A DNA stretch of 64,000 bases from Lanius collurio. Lineage: Eukaryota > Chordata > Aves > Passeriformes > Laniidae. The stretch covers positions 22,004,472 to 22,068,471 of the forward strand of contig JACBWW010000007.1 in NCBI GenBank assembly GCA_020086605.1, read 5' to 3'. Within the stretch, counting starts at the first letter, position 1. Each line of letters begins with the position of its first letter. This document shows, one piece after another, positions 1 through 14,145 of this stretch. The notes below the pieces were generated by a model that was given only the letters and a program-made list of their open reading frames with translations, made no database searches and was not told the DNA's origin. The translations under genes and the position numbers were made by a program.

Positions 1-2378
1 AAATTAAGATAGGGATGTCTTGGTGTTAGTTAAAGCTTGTTTTAATACAAAGCTTTTAGTCAGTGGATTTTGTAATCGGATCAGTGCATTAGAGTGAAGT
101 ATCTTTACTTCATCACAGAAAATCAACATAGAGATTAAAATGATTGTTGTCTTGTGAATGATGTTATGCAGAAACTGCAACATTAAGTTTTCATAAGGTG
201 AAAATCTTAGCCTTTGAGCCCTGAAGAGATGGTTAACTGTGACAAAACCTTAAACTGCTATAGCAGAAAGGGGCTCCCAAAAGGTTTGCTATCTAGTAAA
301 CCTATGGGTATGTAATTGAATGGCATCAATATATTTTCTGGGAGAAGTCTGGGTTTCCAAATACTTATGCATGTAGCATTAATTTTTAGGATTTTATGCA
401 TTTATTCAAAGGCTTGCCACTCAGAGAGGTGAATGCCTGGAGCTGACAACAAGTTGTGATTCTGTTTAATGATGCTATACAAAACCAAACATGAGCAGCA
501 GTATCTAATTCTGAACAGCAAATGAAAACAATAAAACCCTAGCAACAATCAAACTGTGTCTTCTAGGCAGTGACATGATGGCTTATTTTCCCAGGCTGAT
601 CTATTGGAATCTTTGTTCAATGATTGTCTCAAGCTTGCTGTAAGTTTCTGGATACAAGACAGGCATGTGAAAGTTTACTGTAATTTGAAGTGTTTCATTT
701 ACAGGAATTTCCTTTATTGTCAACTGTCTTTTCCCAAGACAAATCCTTAACTCTCCTTCCAACACATGTTTTTTCTTTGAATCTGGCAAACTGCTGTAAA
801 GCTTTTCTCACAAGTAGAGAGACTATTTTTTTTCTAAAAAAGAGGTATTCTGTTTCCTCTGTCTTTTTATTCACAGTTTCAGAAATATAATAAATTATTT
901 TGAATTAATACAAATAATATTTTTTCCTTTTGTCTTGAAATGCTGGTAAGCTAATTTTTGAATAAAATGCATTTGTTCATATGCTCTTTTGACTAAACAC
1001 TTTTCCAAATCACTAATACATTCGTAAATACGTTATTGTTTTTTGGTGTGTATACCTTGTTTACAAATGAATAGTTATTTTTCACAAACCCTATCTTTTC
1101 ATGTAGATGTGTACAGTAGGAGCTTTACATGAGTCAAAACTCAGCAATTACAATCATCATTAGCGAGGCTGGTTCAGCTACTGTTCAGGCTGTGAATAAG
1201 CAGCATGGCACTGTGTTTCTTTCCAAAGAACAGAGTCAATTGCTCTTCTCACTTTCACATGGCTATCCACTAAAATTGTTTTTTCATATTCAGAATGAAA
1301 CAATTCTTTTCAATTTTACCCAGTTTGAAGCAAAAATTAAGAGCAGAATATAGAGAGCACTCCTCAGCATATTTCAGAAGAAGCTTCACTTAAATTTTGG
1401 AATACTGATGTACTAATTAAAACAAGTAATGCCTCAATGTAGTCCTCAATCTGTTTTGTATCTTTAAAAAATGGAAGAAAAATGTCCAATGATCTAGCGC
1501 CTTTTTCTGCTACAATGTTAGTCACCTACATTGTGGAATACGTTCCTAGAATGGCAATGGTAGGTGTAGCTTGGTCTGAAATTCTAGTTACTAAATAGCT
1601 GCAGAAATTATGCAGCTCCTTCAGCTAGATTGATTTTCATATTCAGAAATGTCTTTCCAAATACGATCTGTTCAAATCAGAAAAAAATTGACTGGTACCA
1701 TCTACATGGATCAGTACAGCAGTTAATTTTTCAGAACATGGCTTTCAAGTGAGGTATTTTAAGCTAAACTCTTTCCATTTACATTGATGATTTCCTACTC
1801 TGGGGATAGTAAGCTATCAGTGCTTTAACAAAGCCATGGTTTTCCCAAAGCTTTGACCTACTCTTCCCACAGTTTCATATTTTGTATATAGTCTTTACAT
1901 CCAAAAATTCTATTGAAATTTCTATTGCTTTCTGAAGCCTTCAGTAGAACTCAACGGGGACGCTAAGTCAGCTGGAGCCCCATTCTTCTAGTTCAAGAGC
2001 ACATGACATATTTCCAATCATATTTTATGGGTGAAGCAATACAATTTTACCATCTTATCTTACACAGACATCATTTATCTGTTCACCACACTCATTAAAG
2101 GGTGTTGCTCATGGAGTTGCATGACTACCACTCAGGGTACAATTCATCTTACTGTCCTTGATGTCTAATATGAAAGCATTTAGTTTTCAGTTATTTGTCT
2201 ATCTTCTCTTTTTTAGTCAACAGGTAAAAAAGGTCTTTTTGCTGTTGTGATGCACCTCTTCCCAGGCAACTAAAATAACTGCCATTGCCTGGGAATATTT
2301 CAATTCCATCAAGCATCAATTTTAACTTAATTATAAAGTCTCTGAAATATACAGAAGTAGTAAGAGTGAAGGAGTGGG

Positions 2379-2405
2379 TTTTTTGTTTGTTTGTTTGTTT
2401 GTTTT
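2379..2405 (+). repeat. (GTTT)n microsatellite
   Basis: T run followed by about five GTTT units. Confidence 0.9.
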
Positions 2406-3361
2406 AATAAGAAAACAGTAAAAGATGTGTTTTGTCTTCATGATAGTGTTTGCTTCCAAAAGTTGTATAATACTGAACAAGAAAGATAACTGTTTATAGA
2501 CATCCACAATGCATTCTTTGCATTTTTCTGCACTGGTTACCATTTAGAAATACTGGTAAGTGAATGTATTTCCTGTGTTAATGGTAGTCACATCATTCAA
2601 ATGTGGCTTATCTCCTGCTAGCACACACTTTGCTGTTTATCTACAGTTTTCATTGTAGTAGGTGCCAGTGTTCAAGATCAAAATAAAAATGGAAGGTTTA
2701 GTTGTGAGTGTGTTGTGACTGCCATACCCTGACAATAATGTTTTTTGAATTACCACTGGAGTCTATCTGTACAGAAAAATGTTGCTGCTATGATAAATTG
2801 TCATTTTAGCATTAATTAATAAACCTAATGTAGTCAATCTTCTTTGTGTTTAAAAATCCTTTTGAAGGAAATGGAAGTTTTACCATTGAGTTTAACAAGT
2901 TTTGGATGAGAATTTCTGTGCATTTTATTTGGGTGTTTTTTTCTAAAATGGGAATTATTTGAGTGTCAGAATTTTATATTTTTTTTCAGGACAAATTGAA
3001 TTACTCAGCCTTGTTACCAAAAAAAATCATCATAATATCTTCTATTTAATTTTAATATGAATTTTTTAATTTTAAGTTTAGTTATCTTTGATACCAAGAC
3101 ACTTTTCATTGCTTCTCCTATTTTCCCAAATTAGTTGGGAAATCAAAATGGCCATTATTGCATGATTGTCAATGCCTCTCTTCACCAGAGATCATTTAAT
3201 GTGATATACTGAATGCAACTTGCATTTTATTTTCATTTTATTTTATATACAGGATGCATTTGAAAGTTCAGTTTCATCACAGAAAATGATGTATGTAAAA
3301 AAAAACTGTTGTGCATGTTACTGCACATATATTTCTTTGCACAATATCATTTATTATTATT

Positions 3362-3540
3362 GTCATAGTATCATAAAATCGTAGCTTGATTGGGAGGGAA
3401 CTCTGGAGGTCATGTGGCTGAATACCTACACATAATGTCCTAATTTATCTTTATACTACACTTTTTTATCAGCATTGACACTTTTCCAAGAGATACTGTA
3501 ATCTCTTAACAAGTACATTCTCCAAACAATTTCAGAAGCC
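3362..3540 (-). mobile_element. CR1 LINE 3'-end fragment
   Basis: Starts on the + strand with ATAGTATCATAAAATCG, then TTGATTGGGAGGGAACTCTGGAGGTCAT. This is a diverged reverse complement of the avian CR1 3' end (tandem ATTCTATGA-type octamers preceded by the GGTCCCTTCCAACC box). It fades after about 170 bp. Old and 5'-truncated, as most CR1 copies are. Right boundary uncertain. Confidence 0.5.
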
Positions 3541-5070
3541 AATGGGAAATTGCCTCTTTCTTTTCTGGCACTAAGTCCCCCTTATGCAGCAAGCGCATGG
3601 CTTGTCAGATGGATCTGCATGATTTCCCTCAACCCACCAACTTTAAAATGTCAGCCTTTGTAACAGATTTTCTCAACTCTGTTGGGAAATTTCAACTCCC
3701 ACAAGGCTTCAAAATTTACATAAACAAATTCTCCTACTCTTACATTTCTTCTTTCCTCCTAGTTTACAAAAAAGACCAACAGGTATCACTTAAATTTAAC
3801 TGCTGATGACCCAGTCATTTGAAGAAATAAGACAGTCAACCTTTTTAAAAAGGCAGTTTTAGAATGATATAACATTAAAAGACAACTAGAAATAATATCA
3901 ATAAAGTAGTTAATCCTTATCCAGAAAAAGAACATAGGAACAGAAACAATGATCTGAAAACCATTTAGAGGGCTCTGTATGTCAAAGTTCTTATCTCATC
4001 TACTTTGACACAATAATTGGGCATCAGATGATGAATTAATTCTTAGTGGACAGGTTAGCAAATCAAAATTAACATTCAAATTGAACGATTCTTGGGTGCT
4101 TAAGTAAAAGAATAAAGATAAAATGATTGTGAAGACAGAATTATCTTTGTATGTTCTGAGATCCCTAAAGGACAGGTTCATTGTCAGGCTGATGTGAAGA
4201 ATTATATTCTTAAGCTTTGTTCATTTTCCAGGACCAATAATATTAGATTCCTAAACAGTATAAAATTCACTGGAGCAAGTTACAAAGAGCAGCTTCACTC
4301 TCGTCCATTCAGAAACACACTTTAAAGAATTCAGTCTAAATAGGTTACCGAGTAATTTGTACAACTGAAAGGCCCTCCATGGTGCCAAAGTAGTGTGAGG
4401 AGCCTTACGTGAAAATGAAACATGAGTCCATGGTGCCTTAGAGGTACAAAACATGTATCCCTGGGGATACTTCTTTTAAATGTGTGCACTTGGGTATGTT
4501 TATTACCTTACACATTTTGAGTTTAGTTGATGTTTCTCTATATGATGAGCTGTTTGATAATGAAACCACACATACTCCAAAGGTGCTGCATATATTCTTT
4601 TTTTTTTTTTCCTTACTCTGACACTCACAGTGAGATTTTTGCCATGCTGCCTCTATAGGTTGCTAGGCATCAAGACTTTACCCCAAACTGTGAGATTTAC
4701 TCTGCATGCTGAGACTCTTTCAGATATCCTCAGTGGCTTGAATCTTCTTGCTAAGGACTTTCCTTGATTGAGAGCAACTGCTTCCAGAGGTCACTTGCTC
4801 TCTGTGGATTAGCCCTTTTCTCTGATGTGCACAAATCCTCTCATTCTGTACTTCAAGAAACCCTGCAGCAATTGAGTCATGGTCCCAATTGCTACAAGCC
4901 CTGTGTGGTTGTGCCCTACTGTGTGCTCTGTGGGCCAACTGCTGTGTGTAAGAGAGTTTATGTGAAAAGTGGTCTCAAAAAGGCATAAGGACACAAATAT
5001 TTATATGTGCCAAGGCCAATAAAAAAGTCATTCAAACACCTCAAAGCTGTCTTTTTTTTTTAATACCTAG

Positions 5071-5208
5071 GGCAAGTTCTGGATGTGCTGGAGAAACATA
5101 ATCTGAGTGACAAAACTCTTGTATACTTTACATCTGACCAAGGAGCTCATGTTGAAGAAATCTCTAGTGCTGGAGAAGTCCATGGAGGATACAATGGCAT
5201 ATATAAAG
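5071..5208 (+). CDS. STS: STS coding exon A: catalytic Asp-Gln segment
   Basis: This 138-bp exon starts after TACCTAG and ends AAAG before GTGAAT. It enters after the first base of a Gly codon and leaves one base of the next Gly codon. The translation runs [15 protein letters not shown], then [14 protein letters not shown], then [17 protein letters not shown] holds the calcium-binding Asp and Gln (human D342 and Q343), which help hold the metal beside the formylglycine in the active site. HGGxNGIYKGGK, ending in the next exon, is typical of the steroid-sulfatase/arylsulfatase cluster. An N-glycosylation sequon N-L-S occurs in EKHNLSD; human STS has a sequon at about the same place. Nothing suggests loss of function. 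A CTG/ATG-like start within the exon is irrelevant because the exon is internal. Confidence 0.93.
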
Positions 5209-5574
5209 GTGAATATTCTCTGATTGTTCTTGAAAAATGCAAGAAGAAAGCATCTCCTTGGGTTTGCACCAAAACTGTAATGTGGCCAAGGTCAAAATCT
5301 TTAATCTAATTGTAATTAAGTAAAAATGTTTGTTTTTATTCTTTTTAATGAAATTCAATGAGTCTTCTTGTTTCATTACAAGAGATTAATTTCTTTTCAT
5401 TGTTTCACTCGGTAGAGGCTGTGCTATGTTTTCCACTCATATTTCAGGGGTCAAGATCAAAGAAATCCAGTAATTTTCAGAAAGTCATTCACCCAACTTG
5501 AAGCTTCTACTTGTAGAGAGAAAGAAGTAAATTGTCCTTAGGCCTGAATTTTTTTTTTATTTTTTTTTTTTATA

Positions 5575-6470
5575 AATATGGTATCACAGAACTGCAAAAT
5601 CTCAAAATCAACTACAAATCCAGTTGAGCCTGGAAGGCATCTCCCAAGGCCTGCAGTCCCAGCCCCTGCAGAGCAGGGTCAGCTATAGCACATTGCTCAG
5701 TATTGTATCCAGTCAAGTTATGAATATCTCCAGTGATGGAAACTTCACAGCATCCTTGGGCAACTTTCCTTAGTATTTGATAATGCTCACCATAAAAAAA
5801 TTTTGTTATGTTTAAATGCAGTTTTCTGTGGTTTCGTTTGTGCCCATTGCCCCTTATCCTGTCAGTGGCCCCCCACTGAAGAGAGTCTGGCTCTGTCCTC
5901 TTTGCTCAGGTACACTCTTTACCATGTGTCTGTACAGATGAGTAAGACCTGCTAAGCATTTTCTTCTCCAGGATAAACATCTCTCTCACCCTCTCCTCAT
6001 ATTTTGAATGATCCAGCTACTTAATAATTTGTCATCTTCCTTTGAACTCATTCCACTATGTCCAAGTCCCTTGTGCTGGGGAGTTCTGCACTTGGACCCA
6101 GTGCTCCAGGTGTGTCTCACCAGTGCTGAGCACAGAACAAGGCTTGCAGGAAGCATTCTTCCTAATGCAGTTCAGAATGATGTTGTCCTGCCTTGCCAGA
6201 AGGGCACATTGCTGGCTCCTGTTCAGCTGGTTGTTCATTAGAACCTTCCAGTCCCTCTGTGCAGAGCTGCTTTCCAGCCAGTTACTGCCCAGCCATTGCT
6301 TTGCTAGAGGTTACTGCTGTGAAGATGCAGGACTTGCTATTTCCCTTGCTGAACTTAATGGGGTTCCTTTTGGCCCATTTCTCCAAGCCTATCAAGGTCC
6401 CTTTGGATGGTAACAGAACCTTCCACTGTGCCAGATTTAGATCATCTGCAAAACTTCAAAAATGAAAAAA
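5575..6470 (-). mobile_element. CR1 LINE, 5'-truncated, minus orientation
   Basis: The left end, GGTATCACAGAACTGCAAAA followed by GAGCCTGGAAGGCATCTCCCAAGG, is the reverse complement of a CR1 3' terminus. Further right come the usual CR1 antisense blocks: GAATATCTCCAGTGATGGA, TGTGCCCATTGCCCCTTATCC, the lead into GAAGAGAGTCTGGCTCTGTCC, and near the right end CCAAGCCTATCAAGGTCCCTTTGGATGG. The element therefore covers the 3' UTR and distal part of a long-tailed CR1 subfamily. It does not keep an open reverse-transcriptase frame. Boundaries approximate. Confidence 0.8.
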
Positions 6471-9383
6471 TACAGGCATGTAGGGTAAGCAATAACAATG
6501 CAGTGAGGTTTTCAAGCAAGAGGACCCCACAGTTTTTGATGCCAAAGTCATGAAGTCTGTTTATCTGATGGGTCCCCTTGGGCTAACACCAGAGTGAAAT
6601 GTATCTTGAACATTAGCACATAGGCCTTGCATAGTGATTTAAGTAATTAAGGAACCATATGGTTACATATCTGTAGCTGTAGGCACAGCCTGAGGTGTTT
6701 TAGAAGCTCTAAAAAATATTTGCCTTCTAGAGTGCCAGACATAAGGTACAGGATAAATTATAGGAAGCAAAAAATACACTTGGGAATATGTCTTCTTGAG
6801 GAACTTTGATAAAATGGAGTATTTTTCTCTCAAACCTTGCAAAATTTTGTATTCATACTTACAGTGCAGAGAAAAACTTGAAATAGATCTTACCTGGATT
6901 AATAAAAAAATCTGATTGATAGGTTCAGTTGGGTAGATATGGGGCTTCTTTTCAAAAAAATAGTAAAAATTGTGTGTTTTTCAGTTAACACCTGTGCTGT
7001 GCTGGCAAATGTAATATACAACAGGTCAGAAAATAATCACAATATGAGAAACAAAATGATTATTTGATGAGACACATTCTTAATAAAATAAAAATAAATT
7101 AAAAGACCCATGCGATTACTTGAATATACTTCCAACATTTTAAAATACAATGAATTCTGCTTTATCTTCCACTCCATCTCCAAATCAGTCCTCAATTTAA
7201 CAGTTATATTATGCATAATTTTCAGAAGGACTGAAGTGGAAATGGTCAATTAATTGCATAACTAGCAATTTTCATACATAGGAATTTATTCCTATTAAAA
7301 GTCACGCATGACAAAAAGTGTCCGTACATCTCTGGCAGAGTTAATGAGAAGCAGACCTGTGAAGCCCTGAGACTCAGGTGCTGATATAGTAATGTGCCTG
7401 AAAAAGCAAAAGGACAATCTTTGTGTTGCTTGTGCTCATGTGTGCACTAGGAATTTGGTTCCTCTGATGTGTAGTTTAAAACCTGGGAGACATATACATC
7501 CTTTCCCTCTCCCTGTCTCTGCTGGTCAATCTCCACTAGTTCTCTTCATCTGAGTGCTATATGAATGTAAATATAAATCAAGCCACTTAACCCTCTTGTC
7601 AGAGCTGAAGCACTATACTGAGCAATAATTGGTTCTGCCCTAAAATCAAAAGCTCTCAATCAACCTCCACTATTCTAACTCACTAATTTCTCTTGACACC
7701 TAGCCAAATAAGCACCAGGAATAAAATTTAGGAGGAGTTTGTAAAGTTACGCTAGTGCTGCAAGACTTGATGCAAAAATGGGAAAATTGCTATTTGAAGG
7801 TTTTATTACTTTGGATTTTAACTACAGAACAGTTCACCATAAATTTGGATAGCCCTTGAAATTAGAAACCACAGCTAACATAGTGTTTAACCAGTTGCTG
7901 TCAGACAAAGTCTGGTTTATCTCTGCAGTATCCCTTTTCAGAAGATGTTACATAAGAGTACTGAAGTGATGGATCAAAATTTCTTTCCAGTGGCCTTTTT
8001 CTGAGGATTATCAGGATCAGAATCTGTGTAGTAAATAAAATCCCTAGGAAGATCTCCTCCTAATCCTAGATAGTATGACCTTGGTTTAAGATGTGAATCC
8101 TGACAATTTAGATTCTACAAAGATTCTTAATTATATAATTTTTCATCGTATAAAGATTAATTTCTATTTTGAGTCTTTCCAAAGTCTGAGCATAGCCTCT
8201 ACCACTTGTCCATGAGAACACAGTGCTTTCATTTACTATTTTGAAATAGGACAGTTGCAAATTTCATGGAACATCTTGAAGTTTAATAATATTTCCTAGC
8301 TGATACAGGATAAAGGAGGGAAAAGTTTTTATATCTTCCCTAGCTTAGATTTTTTTGTATACTTTTACAGTGTCTCTTTGCAGAGGAAAAAATTCTGAAG
8401 ATAATTGTCCCTTCCATTTCTCTTATCAATTTTAACTGATGAGTTCTTACTTGTCTCTAATTTCTTGTTATTTTCCTCTGTGAATTACTTCCTCTCAAAA
8501 CTGAAGTAAATATACTAAAGTAGTAAGGGGCTTAACATACAGTAGCATCAAGGTACCTTTATATTGGTTTGGGGTATTTTTGCAAAGGGTGACAGGCTGT
8601 TTGTTTTCTCTTTTTGTTTCCTGACTGTTAGTCAGATTTTGATTCATGATAACCCTTTGTCTCCTAACCCATGATTAATGTTCCAGTAACTTTTCCTGAA
8701 GGTCTTTGTCAACAATCTTTCAAAGGTTTAAATCTAGATACAGCTTCTAAAACAAAAAAAAATGGTGGCTATTTTAGTAAGAATTTCTTCCCAACAACTG
8801 AAAGCCTTCTTGCCTGAACTCATGAAGTACTCCTTGGATTTTTACAAGATACTATTAATATTTTAATTAAAATAACAATATTAGCAATTTAATTATTACA
8901 TTAATATTAACAATTTTATGTTGAAATATGGAAAGTATTAGGTGTAACTGAAGTATCCTCAAACTTTCTATGTAATTTTCCAGCTTTTTTTTTCAGTTCT
9001 GTAATATGTTGAAAGTGTGAAACATTAAGTGTATATGTGTATATGATTTCCAGGATACCTGCACTGAATTCTTTTTAGGTGTTTTTCACTAGCTGCCTCA
9101 TTGAAGCATGTCCATTTGATCTAGTTACCATGGCTTTCCTTTAGGAGCAGAAATAAGTTTAGTTTTTCCAAATACTTTACATTTCTACTTTCAAATAAGA
9201 TGAGTAGAATAAATAAATGAATAGAATTTCATCTGTATTAACAACCAGCATAAGATGACTGATTTAAAGGAAACCATTATATTCTTCTTTGGCACCCTGA
9301 GATTTTGCATCTAAATATTTTGTGGTAATTTTTGTTTAGTTTCTTAGTGAGTAATTTCTTGAATTATCTTCAGTGTTCTATTT

Positions 9384-9413
9384 TATATATATATATATAT
9401 ATATACACACACA
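9384..9413 (+). repeat. (TA)n(CA)n dinucleotide tract
   Basis: About eleven TA units passing into four or five CA units. Likely polymorphic. Confidence 0.95.
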
Positions 9414-12400
9414 ATTTATATCAGTAAGCAATGAAGATAATAAAAACTTTTCTCTACCCTTTTCCTCACCACAGTATTTCACTGGTACATATGCAGACAG
9501 TAGAAGTCCTCCCTCTCTATCATTTGTTGACATCTATCCCACTTTGTGACATATGGGATTTTCTGTTGAATCCCCTTACATCTCTTCCTATCTTTTGGAT
9601 GTTTTGCCCATGCCTCAGACCTGCATTAGAAACACTCTCTTTGTACTTGTGAAGCACTTAACACGGTACAGACACTTGGTGATTGTCTGGGTCGTGAGTT
9701 CTGCTCTTAATGGAAGTAATGGAAGTGGAGCCAAACACTGAGAAAGCCAAACTGTTGGAACTACATCAATTTTAAGTGCTTTATGCCTTAGAAATAGGTA
9801 TTATTGAAGTTATTTGTTCATATCCATAAAAAATAATAAGTAATATTTCCTAAGGACTTAGACCCTTATTTTTTTTTTTAAATCTACTACAAATCTGTGA
9901 GACCAAAACAACAAATGGGGGAATCAATTACCCAATATTTTATTAAAACTTATTACTGTAATACAAGTTTATATACTGCAGTGATAAGTTAGTTCAGCAG
10001 GGTTTCTTGGAGCTGCTAGTAAACCTTTTCCTTCCTGTAAGCCCCAGTCTGACCATTACTTTAGCCCCAGGAATCATGCTGTGGCATACCTAGTGATATT
10101 TGTTGGAGTTCACTCTTGACTTGAAAGAAAGCAGTCGTTGACCCTTTTTTTTCAAATATACTTTATTTTTATATTCTCTCTGAAGTAATCCAGTTTTTTA
10201 AATAATCAAAGCATCTTGTAATTTTGAATGACACAGAAAGTATTCTCAGAGATAATTTCATTTGGTTGGAAGAAAGGTCAGATGAAAAATGGCCAAATGA
10301 GCCATGTCTGTTCAGTTCACCTTTACAAGAATAACTCAGATTAAAAATTAACAAAAAATAGTACATGAAACAGGTTAAAAATCAGTAAAATAAGAGTAAG
10401 TTTGACATTGAAAATAAATTATTGTTTGACCATTTTATAAAATAAACAATAGTAACAAGTCTTAGTTGTTGATATTTGTGGCATAAAATCTGCTATAAAT
10501 GGGTAGAATAATTAATTTCTTTGTATATCTCTATAATTCAAGAGAATAAATTGGGTTTAGAAGATTTGGTTTTAGAAGAATATATGAAGAAAAGGGTAGT
10601 ATGGTTATAATCTGTGGGATTTAAGAAAGTTATTTAAAATAGTTTTAATCATTAATCATTCGTAATCTTAATGGTGATTTACTGCAGGTTTCCCTTTATA
10701 TATCATCCTTTGTAAAACCTCTATTGCCAGAGTTGGTAATAGCTGTCAATTTAAACCAGAGGGAGAAAAAAAAAAGATGTATTATTTTACCTAAGATTTG
10801 AAATGAGGTTAAAATGGAAATTTGACATCATGTTGTGGATGACTGCAGAGAGTTATGTCTGCATTTTGCCTGCTCCTGCAGGTTTTTAGTAAAGGTGGAT
10901 GTAGGCTGTTGTTCACTATAGCACTGAAAGGTTCAACTACTCAGGAAGTATAGATAGCTATGGAGGAAAATACAGCCTGGTGTTTTTTAAGCTTTTTAAA
11001 AAATATTTTTGGATTCATTTAAATGAACAAAAATAACAAAAATCTAGGTTGCCAAGAGTCTGCAAGGTATAAAGGCTACTAGGTTGCTGCTTTTTCTCTG
11101 TTTCTGTGTTGTCAAGTCTGAGCAAAATACAAAACTAATGATCCAGATCCTTAAATATCAAGAGATTTTTGTTTCAAAATAATGACATTTTGTTTTTTGG
11201 GTTTTTTTATTAGCCATTTAGATGTTTGCTACATTTTTCAACTGTCAGTGGTAAAACCTTGATTTTTTTTCTTTAAGGAAATAATAATGCAGATATCTTG
11301 AACAAAAATTAACAGCTAGAGTTTTAAAGATTATAAATGTCCAGGGACTTGTAATCATGTAACGATATTAAGCACCTCTAGTCACTAAACACAATTCTAA
11401 TAAAAATGAATGCCATGTAAGCACAGATAATAGAAGACAGTGTTCTGCAATGACCTGTAATTCCTGCCCTGATTCCCTGCTATTCCCAGTCTCCAGAGAT
11501 GTAAAAAAAATATGCTCCAATTAGCCTTTTAAAAGGAAAACAACAGTCACTTTTTCATAGACATAAGTGAGGAGAGAGCCCTGCTGTGGAATCCATTTTG
11601 CTTTTTCTACCTTACAGCAGGGCATCAGAGCTTGTGGAGTGTTCCTTTGTGCTTGGGTAATGTGCAACTTTTCTGACCTCTCCTGTGTTATTCAAGAAAA
11701 TTGTACTATGAACCTAAGCCCTGGGAAGGCGACCCAATATCTAGGTTTTAAGAATTGCAACGTGTGGGAATCAGATTTACCACTTTCCTTGAAATTTCTC
11801 TGTCTTCAGATTAGACAGGAGACAGCAGTATAATGAAACTATATTAAAACATCCTATCTAGCTAGCACTCTTACTAGGCTCAGGCAGGCATACAGAAATA
11901 AAAGGAACATCATACCTAAAGCTACCTATGGTATAGATCAGCTCTTGGTGTTCGTCTGTTGATGCTGTTCAGCCCCAAAGCTTCTGTCATGTGTACACAG
12001 AATTAGGATCTGGCTCATGAATTAAATCATCTCCCTGGCATAGCTGTTCACTGAAAGTATGCTAATTTGTGGATATCTGTAATTTTATGGCCTTATACTT
12101 TTCTTGATTTTTTGGGGGGATTTAACAACTCCCACTCAACAGGATTTTCTATGCACTATAGCTGAGTCAGAATATTAATCTTTCCTGCTACGTAACACCT
12201 AATTCCCAACAAACTTTGAAAACTTTAATGACTTTTGTACAGGGATAGAATCATCTTTTCCACAGGAGATGTACACAGTCTATTGACACCTACACTGATC
12301 TTGACCAAACAACATTAACAACTAATCAGCATATTTCTGATTGAAAACTTCCTTCTGCTAGGTTAAATGTGTTCTATGTCTCACCAAGTAACAGTTTATG

Positions 12401-13782
12401 GTCTTAAATCTACATTTTCTTTAGACTTGTGTTTTGAAACTAATATTTTACAATAATGTAAACAAAAATAGTACATGCAACTCATTCTTAGAATAAGTAG
12501 TCACATCCTTCATCATGAGAATGGAATTAGATTTAACTCAGTGATGGCAGCATACTTTTAACAGTGTTCTAGAAGACAGACAGTCCTGTTGAGACCTTGG
12601 CACTGTTTTCCAAAAAAAAAAAGAAACTTAAGCAAATATTGTCACTTGACATGAGGTTGAAAATTAGAAAGTCTAAGTTTTCTGATGTCAGATTAGATGT
12701 GTCCCTCACTATTCAATTTTATGAATTCTGATAAAGCCCATGAAAAAATTAAGGAAAAATCTGATATAACAAAGAATCATGAGAGAATGGTCTTCCCTTG
12801 ACAAGAAAAGGAAAAGGTAAATTTATACACAAAAGTGTTGTCTGTCTTGAAGTTACTTCATACCTTTACAAATAGTGAAAAACCTGTAGAAGACCAGGTG
12901 GGTTCTTAACCCCCTTTGCTGAAATGGAAAAGATCATCAAGGAGTCAGTAAAATAGACAGCATGTATAACAAGGCCTGGGGTCAACACTAAAGATATCGA
13001 CATCTATGAGGTGTTTTGGATGTTTAAGATGCTGAGGAAACAGAACAATTGAAGTACTTTTTTGTAATATTTTTTTCTTTTGTTCTTTTTTTTTTTTACT
13101 TGACTAGGGAGATACAGGAAACAATAGGCCAATAGGAGTTTTAGCTGAACCATGAATTGCTATTTGATTTGTTTAATGGAAGGAGTCCAACCTGCATATT
13201 CCTCTTTTTCCAGAAATTTCAAATGTATAAAACAATCTCAATTTACTTGTAAATGGCCCTGACCATGCTTAGCCACATCAGAACCCCATCTGTTTAACAG
13301 AGGTTTGTTTTTAAAGTGATATATTAATTTCAAAGGTCACCCTGAAGTGCTCTACAGTCACAACTGTGCAGGACCTTGGTAATAGCATTTGTGATGCCTC
13401 TCCCTACAGAGTCATGTCAATTTTTTATTAAGTAATGGTGACCATGCTGTCATAAAATAAACCCATTGCCCTGCTGCAAAGATGTTGGGAGGACTGGGCA
13501 GGGAGGGATCTTGTAGAGACAATAAGTGACTGCAATGTAGTGTTGAATGCAATTGGTTGATAGTGCAGTTGATGCAGCTGTGTTTGTTTAGAAGGCAGAA
13601 AGTTCTTCACAACATCCTGAAAATTATCATCACTGAAGGGAATTTCTTTCTAAATTGAATTGGAGAATTCAGTAATATACTTAAATTAGTACTTTCTTCT
13701 ATATAAAGTCATTAAGCACCATTTTTAACAAAATATCATGTACTTTCTCTGGGTTCTTACCCCAGATATCTAGGTATAACTC

Positions 13783-13807
13783 TTTTTTTTTTTTTTTTTT
13801 TTTTTTT
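13783..13807 (+). repeat. T25 homopolymer
   Basis: Uninterrupted T run about 340 bp before the exon B acceptor; too far away to be its pyrimidine tract. Confidence 0.95.
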
Positions 13808-14145
13808 AAGTCCTGGTTTTTAGTTGTATGTTTGCATGTCTATGGGGCACACTATCTAGACCAATTTCTATGTGAAGATTCCAGTGAAGTGCTTTTTTAT
13901 CTCCAACAACTACTTATTTTTTGTGTAATTTAAATGCATCTAATAAGCTCTGTCTAATACATATTAGTAAATTTACTGTGAGAAAGTGCTACAATAGGTT
14001 GAAAATCTAGAAAATTAAGAAAAAGGCTAATACACCTCATGTGAAGATTCTAGCTAGACAAAATGTTTAGTATGTGGAAATTTATTCTTACAGGGTGTCA
14101 TTATCTAAGAAATTGATTTCTCAGCAAACAAAACTAATTTTTCAG

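Larger units (their letters stand above)
1..5070 (+). other. STS: STS intron (3' part) upstream of first visible exon
   Basis: AT-rich non-coding sequence ending in a pyrimidine run and TACCTAG acceptor at 5069-5070. I looked for the expected preceding STS exon (the part before the Asp-Gln motif) and found no match, so that exon should lie before base 1. The stretch holds a (GTTT)n tract at 2379-2405 and a CR1 fragment near 3362. On the minus strand 600-2650 gives locally protein-like but heavily stop-interrupted translation (see findings). Nothing else recognisable. Confidence 0.6.
5209..14145 (+). other. STS: STS intron between exons A and B
   Basis: About 8.9 kb, donor GTGAAT, acceptor CTAATTTTTCAG. 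It contains a CR1 element on the minus strand (about 5575-6470), a TA/CA dinucleotide tract at 9384-9413, a 25-base T run at 13783-13807 and otherwise AT-rich unique-looking sequence. No additional sulfatase exon was seen. Short open frames inside the CR1 (around 6008-6465) are antisense readings of the repeat. Confidence 0.75.

Noticed and set aside
1..5070. A further upstream STS exon
   Set aside because: I looked for the expected residues preceding the Asp-Gln exon (HVHT and GDAVEEMDWSVG-like) and saw no match with splice sites.
6008..6465. Three + strand open frames of 77 to 123 codons
   Set aside because: All lie in antisense CR1 sequence and do not correspond to the CR1 reverse-transcriptase or ORF1 sense strand.
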